From Bostrychus sinensis (lineage: Eukaryota; Chordata; Actinopteri; Gobiiformes; Eleotridae), in contig CM036256.1 in assembly GCA_020698575.1 (NCBI GenBank), positions 1,474,910 to 1,538,909 on the forward strand: DNA of 64,000 bases, read 5' to 3'. Numbering within the stretch: the first letter of the stretch is position 1; every line of letters begins with the position of its first letter. Below the pieces are notes generated by a model that was given only the letters and a program-made list of their open reading frames with translations, was not told the origin of the DNA and did not search any database. Of this stretch, positions 9,466 through 21,017 are shown in pieces. A program made the translations under genes and the position numbers.

Positions 9466-12369
9466 TAGATTAGATTAGATTGAACTTTAGTAATCTCACA
9501 GTAGAGAAAGTCACTTGTTCAGGCAGCTATTAATACAGAATAAAGTGCAGAAAACAATAAAGTAATCATGCAAACAAAAAGTGCAATATATTATTTACAA
9601 GAAAAAGCAAAAATATGTAACATTATAAAATATAAAAATAACAGGGCAAAACAGCCACACAGGCTATATACATATTTACATGGTGATGGCAGGAATATGA
9701 AGAATATTATTGAATATGAGTATTGAACAGTATAATTACTATAAATACATGACTATAAATAAATATTGCACAGTATTATGACTATACAGATAACTTGTAC
9801 AGTCTGACAGCAGTGGGAATGAAAGACCTGCGGTAGCATTTCTTCCTACACTGAGGGTGTCTCAGTCTGCTGCTGAAGGAGCCGCTCATGCCCTCCAGAG
9901 TCTGCTGCTGCAGGAGCCGCTCAGCCCCTCCACAGTCTGCTGCTGAAGGAGCCGCTCAGCCCCTCCACAGTCTGCTGCTGAAGGAGCCGCTCAGCCCCTC
10001 CAGAGTCTGCTGCAGAAGGAGCCGCTCAGCCCCTCCACAGTCTGCTGCAGAAGGAGCCGCTCAGCCCCTCCACAGTCTGCTGCTGAAGGAGCCGCTCAGC
10101 CCCTCCACAGTCTGCTGCTGAAGGAGCCGCTCAGCCCCTCCACAGTCTGCTGCTGAAGGAGCCGCTCAGCCTCCTGGTGTAGTGGGTGACAGATGTTGTC
10201 CATGATGGATGTGAGCTTGGCCAATATCCTCCTCTCACCCGCCTTCTCCACAGTGTCCAGCGGCAGCCCAGGACAGAGCCCAGGACAGAGCCCAGGACAG
10301 AGCCCAGGACAGAGCCGCTCCTGAACAGCTTGTTCAGTCTCTTCCTGTCGCGGTCAGTGCCGCTCGCTCCCCAGCAGACAACAGTGTAGAGGAGAACAGA
10401 GTTACCACAGAGTCATAAAAAGTCCTTAGCAGATTGCACACTCCAAAGGACCTCAGTCTCCTCAGAAGGTGGAGTTGACTCTGGCCCTTCTTGTACAGGG
10501 CATCAGTGTTGTGGGACCAGTCCAGTTTATTGTTGAGGTGAACACCTGGGAACCTAAAACTGTCCACCATGTCAATGTCCGCCCCCTGGTTCATCAGTGT
10601 GTGGGTTAGTGTCCTTCCCCGAAGGTCAATCACCATCTCCTTGGTTTTACTGATGTTTAAGCACAGGTGGTTGCACTCACATCAGTCCACCAAGTCCATG
10701 ATGACTGAGCAGTACTCCAGCTCGTTCCCCTCAGACACACAGCCCACAGCTGAGTCATCAAAGAACTTCAGGAGATGGCAGCTGTTGGTGTTGTAGGTGA
10801 AGTCCGAGGTGTAGAGTGTGAAGAGGAACGGAGAGAGCACCGTTCCCTGAGGGGCCCCTGTGCTGCAGACTACCACCTCAGACACACAGTTATGCAGATG
10901 CACGTACTGTGCCCGGTTGGTGAGGTAGTCGATGGTCCATGCAGCTAATTGTCCATCCACTCCAGCTCCCTCTAGCTTGCCTCGCAGCAGTCCCGGCTGG
11001 ATGGTGTTGAATGCGCTGGAGAATTCAAAAAACATGATTCTCACAGTGCTCCCGGCGGCCTCCAGGTGAGTCAGCGCCCGGTGCAGTAGGTAGATGACAG
11101 TGTCATCCACCCTGATGTTTGGCCTGTAGGCAAACTGCAGTGGGTCCATCACGGCACTTACCACACTGCAGAGGTGGCCAAGGATGAGCCTCTCCGTGGT
11201 CTTCATCAGGTGGGAGGTCAAGGCGACGGGTCTGTAATGGTTCAGCTCCTTTGTGTGTGTTATCTTAGGAACCGGAACCACACAGGAGGTCTTCCACAGG
11301 ACAGGAACCTTCTCCAGGCTGAGGCTCAGGTTGAAGATGTACCTGAGCACATCACAGAGCTGGTCTGCACAGTTCCTGAGCAGCCTGGGACTGATGCCAT
11401 CTGGTCCTGCAGCCTTCCTGTTCTTCAGCTGCCTGAGTTCTCTCCTCACCTGAGCCGATGTAAGGGAGAGGGGGGAGGTGGGGGACAATGGGGGGCTAGT
11501 GGTGGCGTCTGTTGGTGTGAAGTGGTGATGGGGGGTAGAGGAAGGTGAAAATGAAGATGAAGGTGGATGGGGGAAGGGCGCGGTAGCCGCTAGACTGGAG
11601 ATGTGTGAAGAGAGGAGCATAGGGAGTGGGGTTACAGATTTGATTTATTGGCCGAGCTCTGGTCTCCATAGCTGCCTCTCTGGCACCACTCTGTCCAAAT
11701 CCTGACATGTCCTTTAATCCTCTCCACATGTCTTGCGTGTTGTTCTGCTCCAGCCGCTCCTCCAACATCTTCCTGTAGCTGTCGTTGGCCCACCTGATCC
11801 TGTACTGGAGTTCATGCTGAACTCTCCTCTGCTCCTCTCTGTCCCCTGAAATGAAAGCCTTCTTCTTCTGTTTCAGCAGGGCTTTAAGCTCAGGGGTCAC
11901 CCAGGGCTTGTTGCTGGAGAAACACCCTCCGGGTTGGCACAGTGTTCTCCACACAGAAGTTAATGTAGCCCGTGATGCAGTGGGTCATGCTGTCCATGTC
12001 CTCTCCATGAGAGCTGCAGAGTGTCTCCCGGTCTTTGGTCTAGAAACAGTCTCTCAGTCTCTCATTGGCCTCATCAGTCCACACTTTCAAAGACTTCTTA
12101 TTGTGCCAGCTGTCTTCTCATCCTGGGTGTGTATTCGAGGAGCAGATGTACGAGGTTGTGATCACGGCGTCCAAGCAGGGGGAGGGGGTTGGAACTGTAT
12201 GTGTCCTTAACATTAGCATACAGTAAGTCCAGTGTTTTGTTCTCCCTGGTGTGGCACTTCACGTACTGGACGAAAGTAAAAAGAAAAACACGTCTAAAAA
12301 CAATAGAAAAAACTGAAAAAAGAAAGAGGGGGCAGAGCTGCCAGCTGCTTGCACAGCCATGGTGTAGTT
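9466..12369 (-). mobile_element. CR1/Rex1-like LINE inserted in an LRR cassette
   Basis: The minus strand carries the pre-RT text TPELKALLKQKKKAFISGDR (11.9 kb). The RT runs from VRRELRQLKNRKAAGPDGIS through NHYRPVALTSHLMK, SSAFNTIQPGLL and GAPQGTVLSPFLFTLYTSDF to KFFDDSAVGC, then FPGVHLNNKLDWSHNTDALY. The usual F(A/S)DD reads FFDD here. The 5' end is truncated, the 3' tail is (TAGAT)3, and frames are broken near 10,680 and 11,500-11,640. The other LRR cassettes show the uninterrupted target, gaggtttatagataaaactg, so both boundaries are known to a few bases. Confidence 0.85.
9866..10171. repeat. 35-bp minisatellite inside the CR1-like LINE
   Basis: About nine copies of a 35-base unit (tctgctgctgaaggagccgc plus tcagcccctccacag), exact period 35 (starts 9901, 9936, 9971). 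A second small array of 12-base gagcccaggaca units is at 10261-10315. Both lie in the 3' part of the LINE. Confidence 0.92.
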
Positions 12370-13437
12370 ATAGATAAAACTGTGAACTGTCTGTGACTCT
12401 GGTTTAGAGCAGGACACAGAGAACACATGGAGCTCAGTCTGACTCTGCTCTCACTTCACTTTATTCTACATTGACCACATCTACACAGGTCTGGGCTGTT
12501 TTAGATCAGGATATTTCTAATAGAGCTGGGAAAATGAGCAAGTTCACTTTTTACATTAATTTATTGAATTTAGTAAGAATTTGACCATCGCCCCCTTCAC
12601 ACTGCTGCACCTCACGCTCCTTTATTTCCTATGAGAGAGAGCCCTCAGACTGAGCACAAACGGCTGAAAACACATGCTCCTCGTACTGCTGCAGTAAATA
12701 CAGACAGTTCTTTGCTCTGTGACACAGAAACACAGCTTCACACTGCGGAGACGGTGTAAGTTTGGCCTAAAAACTGTTGTGTTAATATTGTGGAGGATGC
12801 AGGACGAGGGAAGTCGTTGGAGAGGCTTCAGGGGACTCTGCTTATGATTTATCAAACAGTGAATGTTCTGAACACACAGTGAATGTGTTGATAATGATAT
12901 TTAGTAAGAGTGGGTTAAGTTGTTTTTCACTTTATTTATCAAACCATCTCTGTGTTAATAGATAGGGCTGTCATAGAGACTGAAAGCTCTGAAGTTACTC
13001 TGTCAAAGCTAATGATTCTAAATACATTTCATGTACTTTTGTTAAACTGATGATTCTGTGTTTATTAGAAGCTGAAAAGTTATATCATTAATTACAGTAA
13101 AATTTGTGATTAATTAATTTTTTTATGATTGCCAGCCTTAGGGCATTCTAAAAAGCCAAACACTCATCTATAACAAACATTAGCTTGTATATATTCCATA
13201 CAAACACTTGTTTATTTGGGGACACTGCACTTTTCTTTGCTTTAATTTCCTGAACCAAATAGCAACAAAGTTTGAGAAGTAGAAAGATTTTACTAAAACT
13301 TCAATTTAGCAGCAATTCTTGACAGGCAGCGTCTCATAACAAAACAAGTTCAGAACTTTCCTCATATGGGCTCCATATTTTAACTCAGTCTTTCTCTGTT
13401 TGAGCAGTGAGGTTCCAGACACAGCTCTTATACAGTA
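12370..13437. other. NLR intron with LRR-cassette flank but no exon
   Basis: 12370-12530 repeats the intron text found beside other LRR exons (gaactgtctgtgactctggt, cacaggtctgggctgtttta), and 13360-13437 repeats the opposite flank. Between them no LRR exon is found. It is either a spacer or a cassette that lost its exon. Confidence 0.6.
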
Positions 13438-14130
13438 AAGGGGGGTATACACCAAGGCGACGATCGCCCGTCTGAAGCCGTCTGAACGGTTCTTCCACGT
13501 CGCTCATTTCCGTCCTTTTGATCTGTATGCGCCGTCAGCCCCCATCGCTCCAGGACGGAGGCCATCTGACCAGTTTTCTGCCGATTGGCCTTGTTGTTGT
13601 TGAATCGTCTTTGGTCTTTGGCACGAAGCGCTCTGATAGGCCTAGCACTACAGCTGCCGCGCCAATCAGCTCACGGGAATTTTAGCGGAAGTGACGGAGT
13701 GACGAGAGTGAAAACCGCTGTGGCAGCGTACTGTCACCATTTTTGCATTCTTCGCAATTCCGTGCGGAAAGTTATCTTCTTCAAGTAACAGAGCAGTGGC
13801 ACCTAATCCACACAAAACAATGTCCAACCCGGCCATGATCACGCTTCTCAAATGTTCAAACAAACTGAGAACAGTGGCAGACCAAGGCACGCTACATGAA
13901 TATGTCTTCCGCAAACATTGTGTCACTTCTGTTGATCTTTGTTCACTGGCTAGCGCCATCTGCCGCTTTGGGGGGGTAATTACACGGTCTTTAGGTCGGT
14001 TGTCGCTTCGGTGTATGAAGAGGGAAAAAGGTCATGCGACGTGAGGAAACGGGAGGGAACGGGAGGAGACGAGCTGTCGCTCCGTCTTATCTGTGGCAGT
14101 CTGGGAGTCGCCTTGGTGGATCTAGGCCTT
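13438..14130. mobile_element. MITE inserted in an LRR cassette
   Basis: Left end AAGGGGGGTATACACCAAGG and right end, inverted, AAGGCCTAGATCCACCAAGG share AAGG plus CACCAAGGCGAC. TA flanks both ends. Paralogous cassettes show the empty site (acagtaactcctgtgtctca). No intact transposase frame is in its 693 bases. Confidence 0.7.
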
Positions 14131-14202
14131 TACTGCTGTGTCTCAGTAGAATCAGCTGCTGATAAAATTAAAGCCTGTAACAGTAAGAGACAGTGAACTG
14201 AC

Positions 14203-14379
14203 CTCAGAGTCTCCAGTCGACAGTCTGGACTCTGCAGAAAACCACACAGATGATCCACTCCTAAGGCAGACAGGGACCAGTTCTCACTCAGGTCCAGATG
14301 TGTGAGATGTGAGGGGTTGGACTTCAGAGCTGAGGCCAGAGAGGAACAGCTGCTCTCTGACAAACCACAGCTCTCCAAT
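14203..14379 (-). CDS. NLR LRR exon 5
   Basis: A 177-base single-LRR exon with LESCGLSESSCSSLASALKS and HLDLSENWSLSALGVDHLCG. The extra codon is in the variable loop after LDLS. A MITE is inserted in the downstream intron (13438-14130). Confidence 0.86.
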
Positions 14380-14686
14380 CTGAATAAAGAATAAATGATG
14401 TGATTAAAGTCCATAGTAAACTCAGATGAGGTTTATAGATAAAACTCTAACCTGTCTCTGAATTTAACACATTTACACAGGTCTGGGCTGTTTTAATGAC
14501 TCCTTTCAGTCAAGTTCAAGTGAGTCCCAAGCGCTTTCCTCATATGGGCTCCATATTTTAACTCAGTCTTTCTCTGTTTGAGCAGTGAGGTTCCAGACAC
14601 AGCTCTTATACAGTAACTCCTGTGTCTCAGTAGAATCAGCTGCTGATAAAACTAAAGCCTGTAACAGTAAGAGACAGTGAACTGAC

Positions 14687-14860
14687 CTCAGAGTCTCCAG
14701 TCGACAGTCTGGACTCTGCAGAAAACCACACAGATGATCCACCCCAGAGGCAGACAGTTTACTGCAACTCAGGTCCAGATGTGTGAGATGTGAGGGGTTG
14801 GACTTCAGAGCTGAGCCCAGAGAGGAACAGCTGCTCTCTGACAAACCACAGTTCCTCAAT
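14687..14860 (-). CDS. NLR LRR exon 4
   Basis: A 174-base single-LRR exon with LRNCGLSESSCSSLGSALKS and HLDLSCSKLSASGVDHLCGF. It shares the cassette flanks: cag preceded by atttattctttatt, and gtcagttcac at the donor. Confidence 0.86.
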
Positions 14861-15596
14861 CTGAATAAAGAATAAATGATGTGATTAAAGTCCATAGTAA
14901 ACTCAGATGAGGTTTATAGATAAAACTGTGAACTCTCTGTGACTCTGGTTTAGAGCAGGACACAGAGAACACATGGAGCTCAGTCTGACTCTGCTCTCAC
15001 TTCACTTTATTCTACATTGACCACATCTACACAGGTCTGGGCTGTTTTAGATCAAGATATTTCTAACAGAGCTGGGAAAATGAGCAAGTTTAATTTTTTA
15101 TGATAACCCTTTAGGTACCAGAGTTTTTTTTCCCAGACAGTGCTGCACTGACCCCTGGTGTCAAATATATTTATGAACTCCAGTACTACTAGGTTTGTGT
15201 ACAAATTTACACAAAGAACAAGATAAAATGACATCCAACACCCCAGAACATTTTACTAAAGAATACTGTATTACATATTGTGCTAGAGTCTGCCCTTTTG
15301 ATTTGGATATACATGAATAGAAACATGCAAAACCCACACAAAAAGATTGTGCTGCCCAATCCGTGACTCAATCCTAGGCTATTCTTGCCGTGAAGCGTCA
15401 GTGCTAATCACTGCACTGACGTACCTTGCCAGGTTACATAAAAACAGAAAAGCAACAGAACATAACAACTGAAGTATCAGAAAAAATACCTTCATATTAG
15501 CCATGTATAAAATTTTACCCAGGAAAGGTACACCCTGGCTGGGTTAGATAGAACCATGAAATGGGCCTTGGTAGTATCCAAATATGGACATCCAGA

Positions 15597-15703
15597 AGAC
15601 CCACAATGTCTAAAATTTTACTCAGGAAAGGCACACCCTGGGTGGGTTAGCTAGAACCAGGCAATGGGCCTTTCCTGGGTAAAATTTTAGACATTGTGGG
15701 TCT
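15597..15703. repeat. 36-bp inverted repeat (hairpin) in NLR intron
   Basis: The left arm, 15597-15632 (agacccacaatgtctaaaat and on), is the near-exact reverse complement of the right arm, 15668-15703, with a 35-base loop. Further diverged copies in both orientations are at 15517-15596 and 16510-16665, so a larger inverted-repeat element of about 1.1 kb surrounds it. Confidence 0.85.
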
Positions 15704-15954
15704 CCTGGAGATACCTTTCTGGATATTAGCAAGGCCTATATAGCACATAACTGCTGCTATGATGTTTACTATTGGATTAGTAACAGATGAAACTAAGTTC
15801 AGCTCAAGGTGGAAAAGAGTATGTTAAATAAGACACAAACACTGGACGGCTAGTTGTGACTTATATTACAGTGAATGAAGATGACATTTATTTACAATTT
15901 GTACAATGTTGGGTTCAAAGGTTTCTTTTGAATTAGGGGAAGAAAATAATCCAA

Positions 15955-16031
15955 GGCTAGCCAAGCCGACTCCTGCTCAGCTTCCGAGATCGAACAAGGT
16001 TGGGGGTTCTCCAGATGGTATGGCCGTAAGC
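15955..16031 (-). pseudogene. 5S rRNA-derived fragment
   Basis: The minus strand starts gcttacggccataccat and contains gatctcggaagctgagcag, then tcggcttggctag. These match the 5' end (GYYTACGGCCATACC) and the central box A region (GATCTCGGAAGCTAAGCAGG) of vertebrate 5S rRNA. The first helix is mutated and the 3' third (GGGAGACC region) is missing. It is a pseudogene or the head of a 5S-derived SINE, not a functional 5S gene. Confidence 0.7.
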
Positions 16032-16755
16032 TGCACAGTTTACACACAGCCCATGCAAAGGGCAGAGTCCAATTTTTCAAAGTCCAGTATTTCAAAGTTC
16101 ATATGTCAGTCAGTAGGGGCAATGTTTGTGTGTGCAAGGGTGTGTGTGAGGGAGCAGCTGCATCGCCTCCTACCACACCGGCAGATCTTTGTTTTTGTTG
16201 GCTCGAGGACTAGTAGCTCGCCATCCATACATGGAACCTGGCCAACTCCTGTATCATTAAGTCACTCAACAGCAAAGTCTCAACAGAGTGGTGGAGGCAT
16301 CTGCAGCAGCCCAACAACCCCAGCTCCCACACAGACCAAACAACAGCGCACGGCCATCTTTAAAGAAGCACGACACGAGTTACGTGTAAAGTCCCACGAC
16401 ACTAGCATGAAATCTCGCAACGTGAACTTAATATAGAGCTGTGAGAAGGGAAAATACCAAGTGTTGAGCCGTGAGAAAGGAAAATAAGGCAGATAAGGCA
16501 AAGAAAATACCTGGGTTACACCTGTTTCCTGGTTCTAACTAACCCAGCCAGGGTGTTCCTTTTCTGGGTAAAATCTTAGACACTGTGGGTCTTCTGGAGG
16601 TCCATATTTGGATATTACCAAGGCCCATTTCCTGGTTCTATCTAACCCAGCCAGGGTGTACTATGTGGTATAAGTGGGTCATAGATGTATATTTTTCCTG
16701 ATACTTCTTTTGATCTGTTATGACACTTTTCTGGTTATATGTAACATATTACGGC

Positions 16756-16828
16756 ACACGAATGCAGTGGTTTGCACTGGCGCCTCACGCCAAGAAGAGC
16801 CGGGTTCGAGTCCCGGACCTAAAGCCTA
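16756..16828 (+). mobile_element. SINE-type fragment
   Basis: The text gcagtggtttgcactggcgc, then cctcacgccaagaaga and gggttcgagtcccgg, is a very common fish dispersed repeat with a tRNA B-box-like GGTTCGANTCC. It is a fragment directly beside LRR exon 3. Confidence 0.6.
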
Positions 16829-16863
16829 CTAAAGCCTGTAACAGTAAGAGACAGTGAACTGAC

Positions 16864-17034
16864 CTCAGAGTCTCCAGTCGACAGTCTGGACTCTGCAGAA
16901 AACCACACAGATGCACTCCTGAGTCATACAGTTTATTCTCACTCAGGTCCAGATGTGTGAGATGTGAGGGGTTGGACTTCAGAGCTGAGCCCAGAGAGGA
17001 ACAGCTGCTCTCTGACAAACCACAGCCCTCCAAT
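16864..17034 (-). CDS. NLR LRR exon 3
   Basis: A 171-base single-LRR exon with LEGCGLSESSCSSLGSALKS and HLDLSENKLYDSGVHLCGFL. One codon is missing around GVHLCGF. A SINE-type fragment lies directly downstream, in gene sense. Confidence 0.85.
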
Positions 17035-17917
17035 CTGAATAAAGAATAAATGATGTGATTAAAGTCCATAGTAAACTCAGATGAGGTTTATAGATAAAAC
17101 TGTGAACTGTCTCTGAATTGAACACATTTACACAGGTCTGGGCTTTAAATCCACATTTTAGTCCTGAAACTAGTTCACACCAGCTGCGTTGCAGTGCGTC
17201 TCTGTGTCCAGCACTCCGACTTAAATACGTATCAAGTCTAGTTTTGCCGGATCCATCAGGCATAAAGATGAACTGAGCAGATGGAGCCAGACAGGAAGTC
17301 AGACCTGGGACCAGTGAAGAGGATTTGGTAAATTTCTAAATAAAAATGCTTGTGCAGCCTCTCTCTCACATTGCTGTAAACATTAGGTCTTAACTGGGGA
17401 CACGGGGTCACAAAAAAGACCGGAGACCATTAAACCTGAGTAAAAACAAAGTATTTACATACGTAGCGTCCTTACTCAAGGTTGAAGTATATATTTCTGT
17501 GGCTTTTGTGCTTTAACCTTGGTTAAATCTCCAAATAATCTCCAAATGCACAGGAGATTATGGTCAGAGGCAAACGTGGCTTTTTACATGCAGCTCTCTA
17601 CATACAAGGTTATTATTGCGTGAACTTATAACTTCCAGCTTAAACTTGCTCCTCTCCCATGAACTCGTAGACTCCCCAGCTGGCTCTGGTCGGAGACCAG
17701 CCACACACGCAATGCATTTGGTGTGAATTGGAGTCCATCAGAAAACTACCAGAGACGTAAGACCCTTTCCTCATATGGGCTCCATATTTTAACTCAGTCT
17801 TTCTCTGTTTGAGCAGTGAGGTTCCAGACACAGTTCTTATACAGTAACTCCTGTGTCTCAGTAGAATCAGCTGCTGATAAAACTAAAGCCTGTAACAGTA
17901 AGAGACAGTGAACTGAC
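17035..17917. other. NLR intron between LRR exons 2 and 3
   Basis: Cassette flanks at both ends (to about 17140 and from 17765). The middle 600 bases hold no recognised element. Confidence 0.5.
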
Positions 17918-18088
17918 CTCAGAGTCTCCAGTCGACAGTCTGGACTCTGCAGAAAACCACACAGATCCACTCCTGAGGCAGACAGTTTACTCCAACTCAG
18001 GTCCAGATGTGTGAGATGTGAGGGGTTGGACTTCAGAGCTGAGGCCAGAGAGGAACAGCTGCTCTCTGACAAACCACAGCTCCTCAGG
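17918..18088 (-). CDS. NLR LRR exon 2
   Basis: A 171-base single-LRR exon with LRSCGLSESSCSSLASALKS and HLDLSWSKLSASGVDLCGFL. It lacks one codon (His) in GVDHLCGF compared with its paralogues. Splice sites are tattcag and CTGAG followed by gtcagt. Confidence 0.85.
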
Positions 18089-18568
18089 CTGAATAAAGAA
18101 TAAATGATGTGATTAAAGTCCATAGTAAACTCAGATGAGGTTTATAGATAAAACTCTGTCTGACTCTGGTTTACAGTTACATGAGGAGTAACTGTATATG
18201 AATAGATACTCAACTTTAATCACAACCCATTTTATTTTTATTTTATTATTGCTTTTACCCCTTTATTCTGTATTAAGAACCTTAACAATTGATTTTCTTT
18301 GCTGTGAGGTTAATAAAGTTCAGTCTTATTTTAATCTTTTAATCAGTGTCTGGGTCTCTTCCCACTACCCTATCCATCAACATTGCACTGTTTAATCTGA
18401 CTCTTTATCACTGTTATCAAGTTACATTAATGTATGTAACTTCTTCATTCTTTTATGCATCAAATCCCAAAACCTTAAAAACCTTTTCCTTTCACCAGAT
18501 TCAGTTCAGTGGCTCGTGCTCCAAAACCAACCGTCTCCTCAGACATAATACTGCTAATGAGCACTGAC
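18089..18568. other. NLR intron between LRR exons 1 and 2
   Basis: A short cassette flank, then AT-rich sequence without a recognised feature. Confidence 0.5.
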
Positions 18569-18745
18569 CTCAGAGCGGTGAGTTCACAGAGAGGACTCTC
18601 AAGTCCAGCACACAGCAGAGAAACTCCTGAGTCAGTCAGGTTTCTGTTTCTACTCAGATCCAACTCTCTCAGATGGGAGGGGCTGGACTTCAGCGCCGAG
18701 GCCACCACTTCACAGTGAGTCTCTGAGAGGTTGCATTCAAAAAGT
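18569..18745 (-). CDS. NLR LRR exon 1 (diverged)
   Basis: Encodes LFECNLSETHCEVVASALKS, then LRELDLSRNRNLTDSGVSLL and CAGLESPLCELTALR. This is one ribonuclease-inhibitor-type LRR unit, 177 bases, phase 2 at both ends. Its sequence differs clearly from the seven near-identical LRR exons that follow, and its flanking intron is unrelated to theirs. Confidence 0.85.
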
Positions 18746-18844
18746 CTGAAAAAGAAGAAACAGATCATGTCAGTAGTTCTATATTTTATTTGACTCCTGA
18801 TAGAAAGCAATGTATAAAGCTGCTGTTTGTGAAGGAGGACTGAC

Positions 18845-20149
18845 CGAGCCTTCCTGCAGTTCCTCACCGCTGGGATCAGTCTCAGTCGACCCTCAGGAGA
18901 TGTGTTGTACTGGTTTAGGTCCAGTTCATCCAGGACCTGCTCTGACATCTGCAGCATGTAGGCCAGAGCCGAGCACTGGATCTCAGACAGTTTCTTCTCT
19001 GGTCCACCTCCAGACTTCAGGAAGTCCTGGATCTGCTGCTGAACCGACTGGTCCTTCATTTCTATCAGACAGTGGAAGATGTTGATGCTTCTGTCGGGAG
19101 AGATATTCCCAGACTTCAGCTCTTTAAGGTTTTTAATGACTTCTGGGATTTCTGATTGGTTTGTTAGACTCAGTAGACCTCCTAAAAGTCTCTGGTTGGA
19201 CTCCAGACTGAGGCCATGAAGGAACCGCACAAACAGGTCCAGGTGGCCGTTTGGACTCCTCAGGGATTTTTCAAGAGTTTTTCTGAGAAACACATTTAGT
19301 TTTAATTCACTGTGAACATCCAGAAACTTCTTTAACACATCTGTGTTGTTGGTGAAACAGTGGTGCAAGTAAACCGCAGCCAGGAACTCCTGGACGCTCA
19401 GATGGACGAAGCAGAAGTAGACCGAGGCCTCAGTCAGGTCCAGACCCACTTGCTCCAGGTCTTCTTGGTAGAACATGATGTTTCCTGTCTGCAGATGTTC
19501 AAAGGCCAGTCTCCCCAGCTTCAGAAGGATGTCCACATCTGTCTCTGTCAGCTCCTGTTCAGTCTCAGGACTAACCTTCTGAACAAGAACCTTCCAGAAA
19601 CTTTTCTCCTTCTCTGGCCTGGCCTCAGGTCTTGGTGGGTACTTCCTCTTCCTGTGCGTCTGCACTAACAGGAAGTGAGCGTACATGTCGGTGAGGGTCT
19701 GGGGCAGAGCTTCTGTCTGAGCGGTTCTCAACATGTGGTCCAGGACCGTGGCTGTGATCCAGCAGAAGACTGGGATCTGACACATGATGTGGAGGCTGCG
19801 GGACGTCCTGATGTGGGACAGGACTCTGTCACACTGCTCTTCATCTGTGAACCTCTTCCTGAAGTACTTCCTCCTTCTGTTTGTCAGTGATGAAGCCCCT
19901 GACCTCTGTGACCCTCTGCACACACTCAGCAGGGATCTGATTGGCTGCTGCTGGTCTGGAGGTGATCCATATAAGGGCAGAAGGAAGCAGAGTGCCTTTG
20001 ATGAGGTTTACCAACAGTACGCTGACCTCTGACCTCTGTGTGACCTCAGAGATGAGCTCACAGGTGAAATCCAGAGACAGTCTGCTCTCGTCGAGGCCGT
20101 CGAAGATAAACAGGAGTTTAGAGACGGACAGAGTCTGTGCTGTGAGCGT
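18845..20149 (-). pseudogene. NLR exon 6: rest of NACHT and winged-helix region, with a +1 frameshift
   Basis: Starts TLTAQTLSVSKLLFIFDGLD (Walker B at about 20084-20116). It continues ESRLSLDF, LIKGTLLPSALIWITSRPAA and ECVQRVTEVRGF, then shifts frame at about 19,868 inside the segment that normally reads KQKEEYFRKRF. The new frame carries on with FRKRFTDEEQ, HIMCQIPVFCWI, LSVQEFLAAVYLHHC and LDELDLNQY up to donor GCTCG followed by gtcagt. The length of 1,305 bases becomes phase-correct with one base removed. The acceptor is gaatccacag. Confidence 0.82.
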
Positions 20150-21017
20150 CTGTGGATTCAACAATAACACAAGTCCAGTCAGAACAACACAAGAATATAT
20201 TTAAAGTCATAATATTGTCTTTCTGTGACCTAGGGCAAAATCTGCCCTAGTATTATTTTTCCACACCAGTTGTTTTTTGTTTTGTTTTTTCCTCACACTC
20301 TGTTGGCCCATAAAACATCTGATGCCCCACCTTAGTCACCTGACTGCAGTCACATGATTTTCTCGGCCAAGCAAACCCTTTGGAGGGATTTTAAAGCTCT
20401 CCCTTGACTTCCTTTCATCAGTTGAGTGTGAGAGGAGCCAAGGGACAACAGCTGCAGACTTTAGATCCTGACCAGAACATTGTTGAGGACATAAATGCCA
20501 TGTGTGTCAAGTTGCCTAAGGAAATTGGCCAGGTACCGTTTACGGGTTGTTTCAAAGGCGAGCTATTGACTCTACAGCCAGAAGTCCGAATACATCCCAC
20601 CACCCTTCATTTCATTTTTATTTAATTTTCATTTCATTCTTTTAAACCCAAATATAACAATTTAATATTTAAATTAAATATCAGGAATGAAAAGGAACAG
20701 AAAGAAGTATAGTTTTATCATATCTGTCACCATTCAAAATTTAACATTTCTGATCAACTCTTCTGTAACACAGCCACTTTTCTATTTCATGACCTAACAC
20801 ATAATATAATATAACAGAAGCTACTATTTTGCAGTCTCATACATTTTCACCATACAATATTTAAATGCATTCATAGATTTAGATTTCTTCATTTTACTCT
20901 CAAGACTAATCTGTAAACTTACGCCTTTGACTGAAACACATCTTTCCATTGCCACTGTTCTGAATCAGAATTTTTTAAAAACCTCAGTTCCTTTTAAATT
21001 ATAAGTGCTTTCTCTTT

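Noticed and set aside
15955..16031. Functional 5S rRNA gene
   Set aside because: The first domain is mutated, the 3' third is missing and there is no T-run terminator.
16756..16828. tRNA gene
   Set aside because: A B-box-like GGTTCGAGTCC is present, but no acceptor stem or cloverleaf can be drawn. The text is a known-looking SINE-type fish repeat. The same applies to 5750-5810 and 55820-55890.
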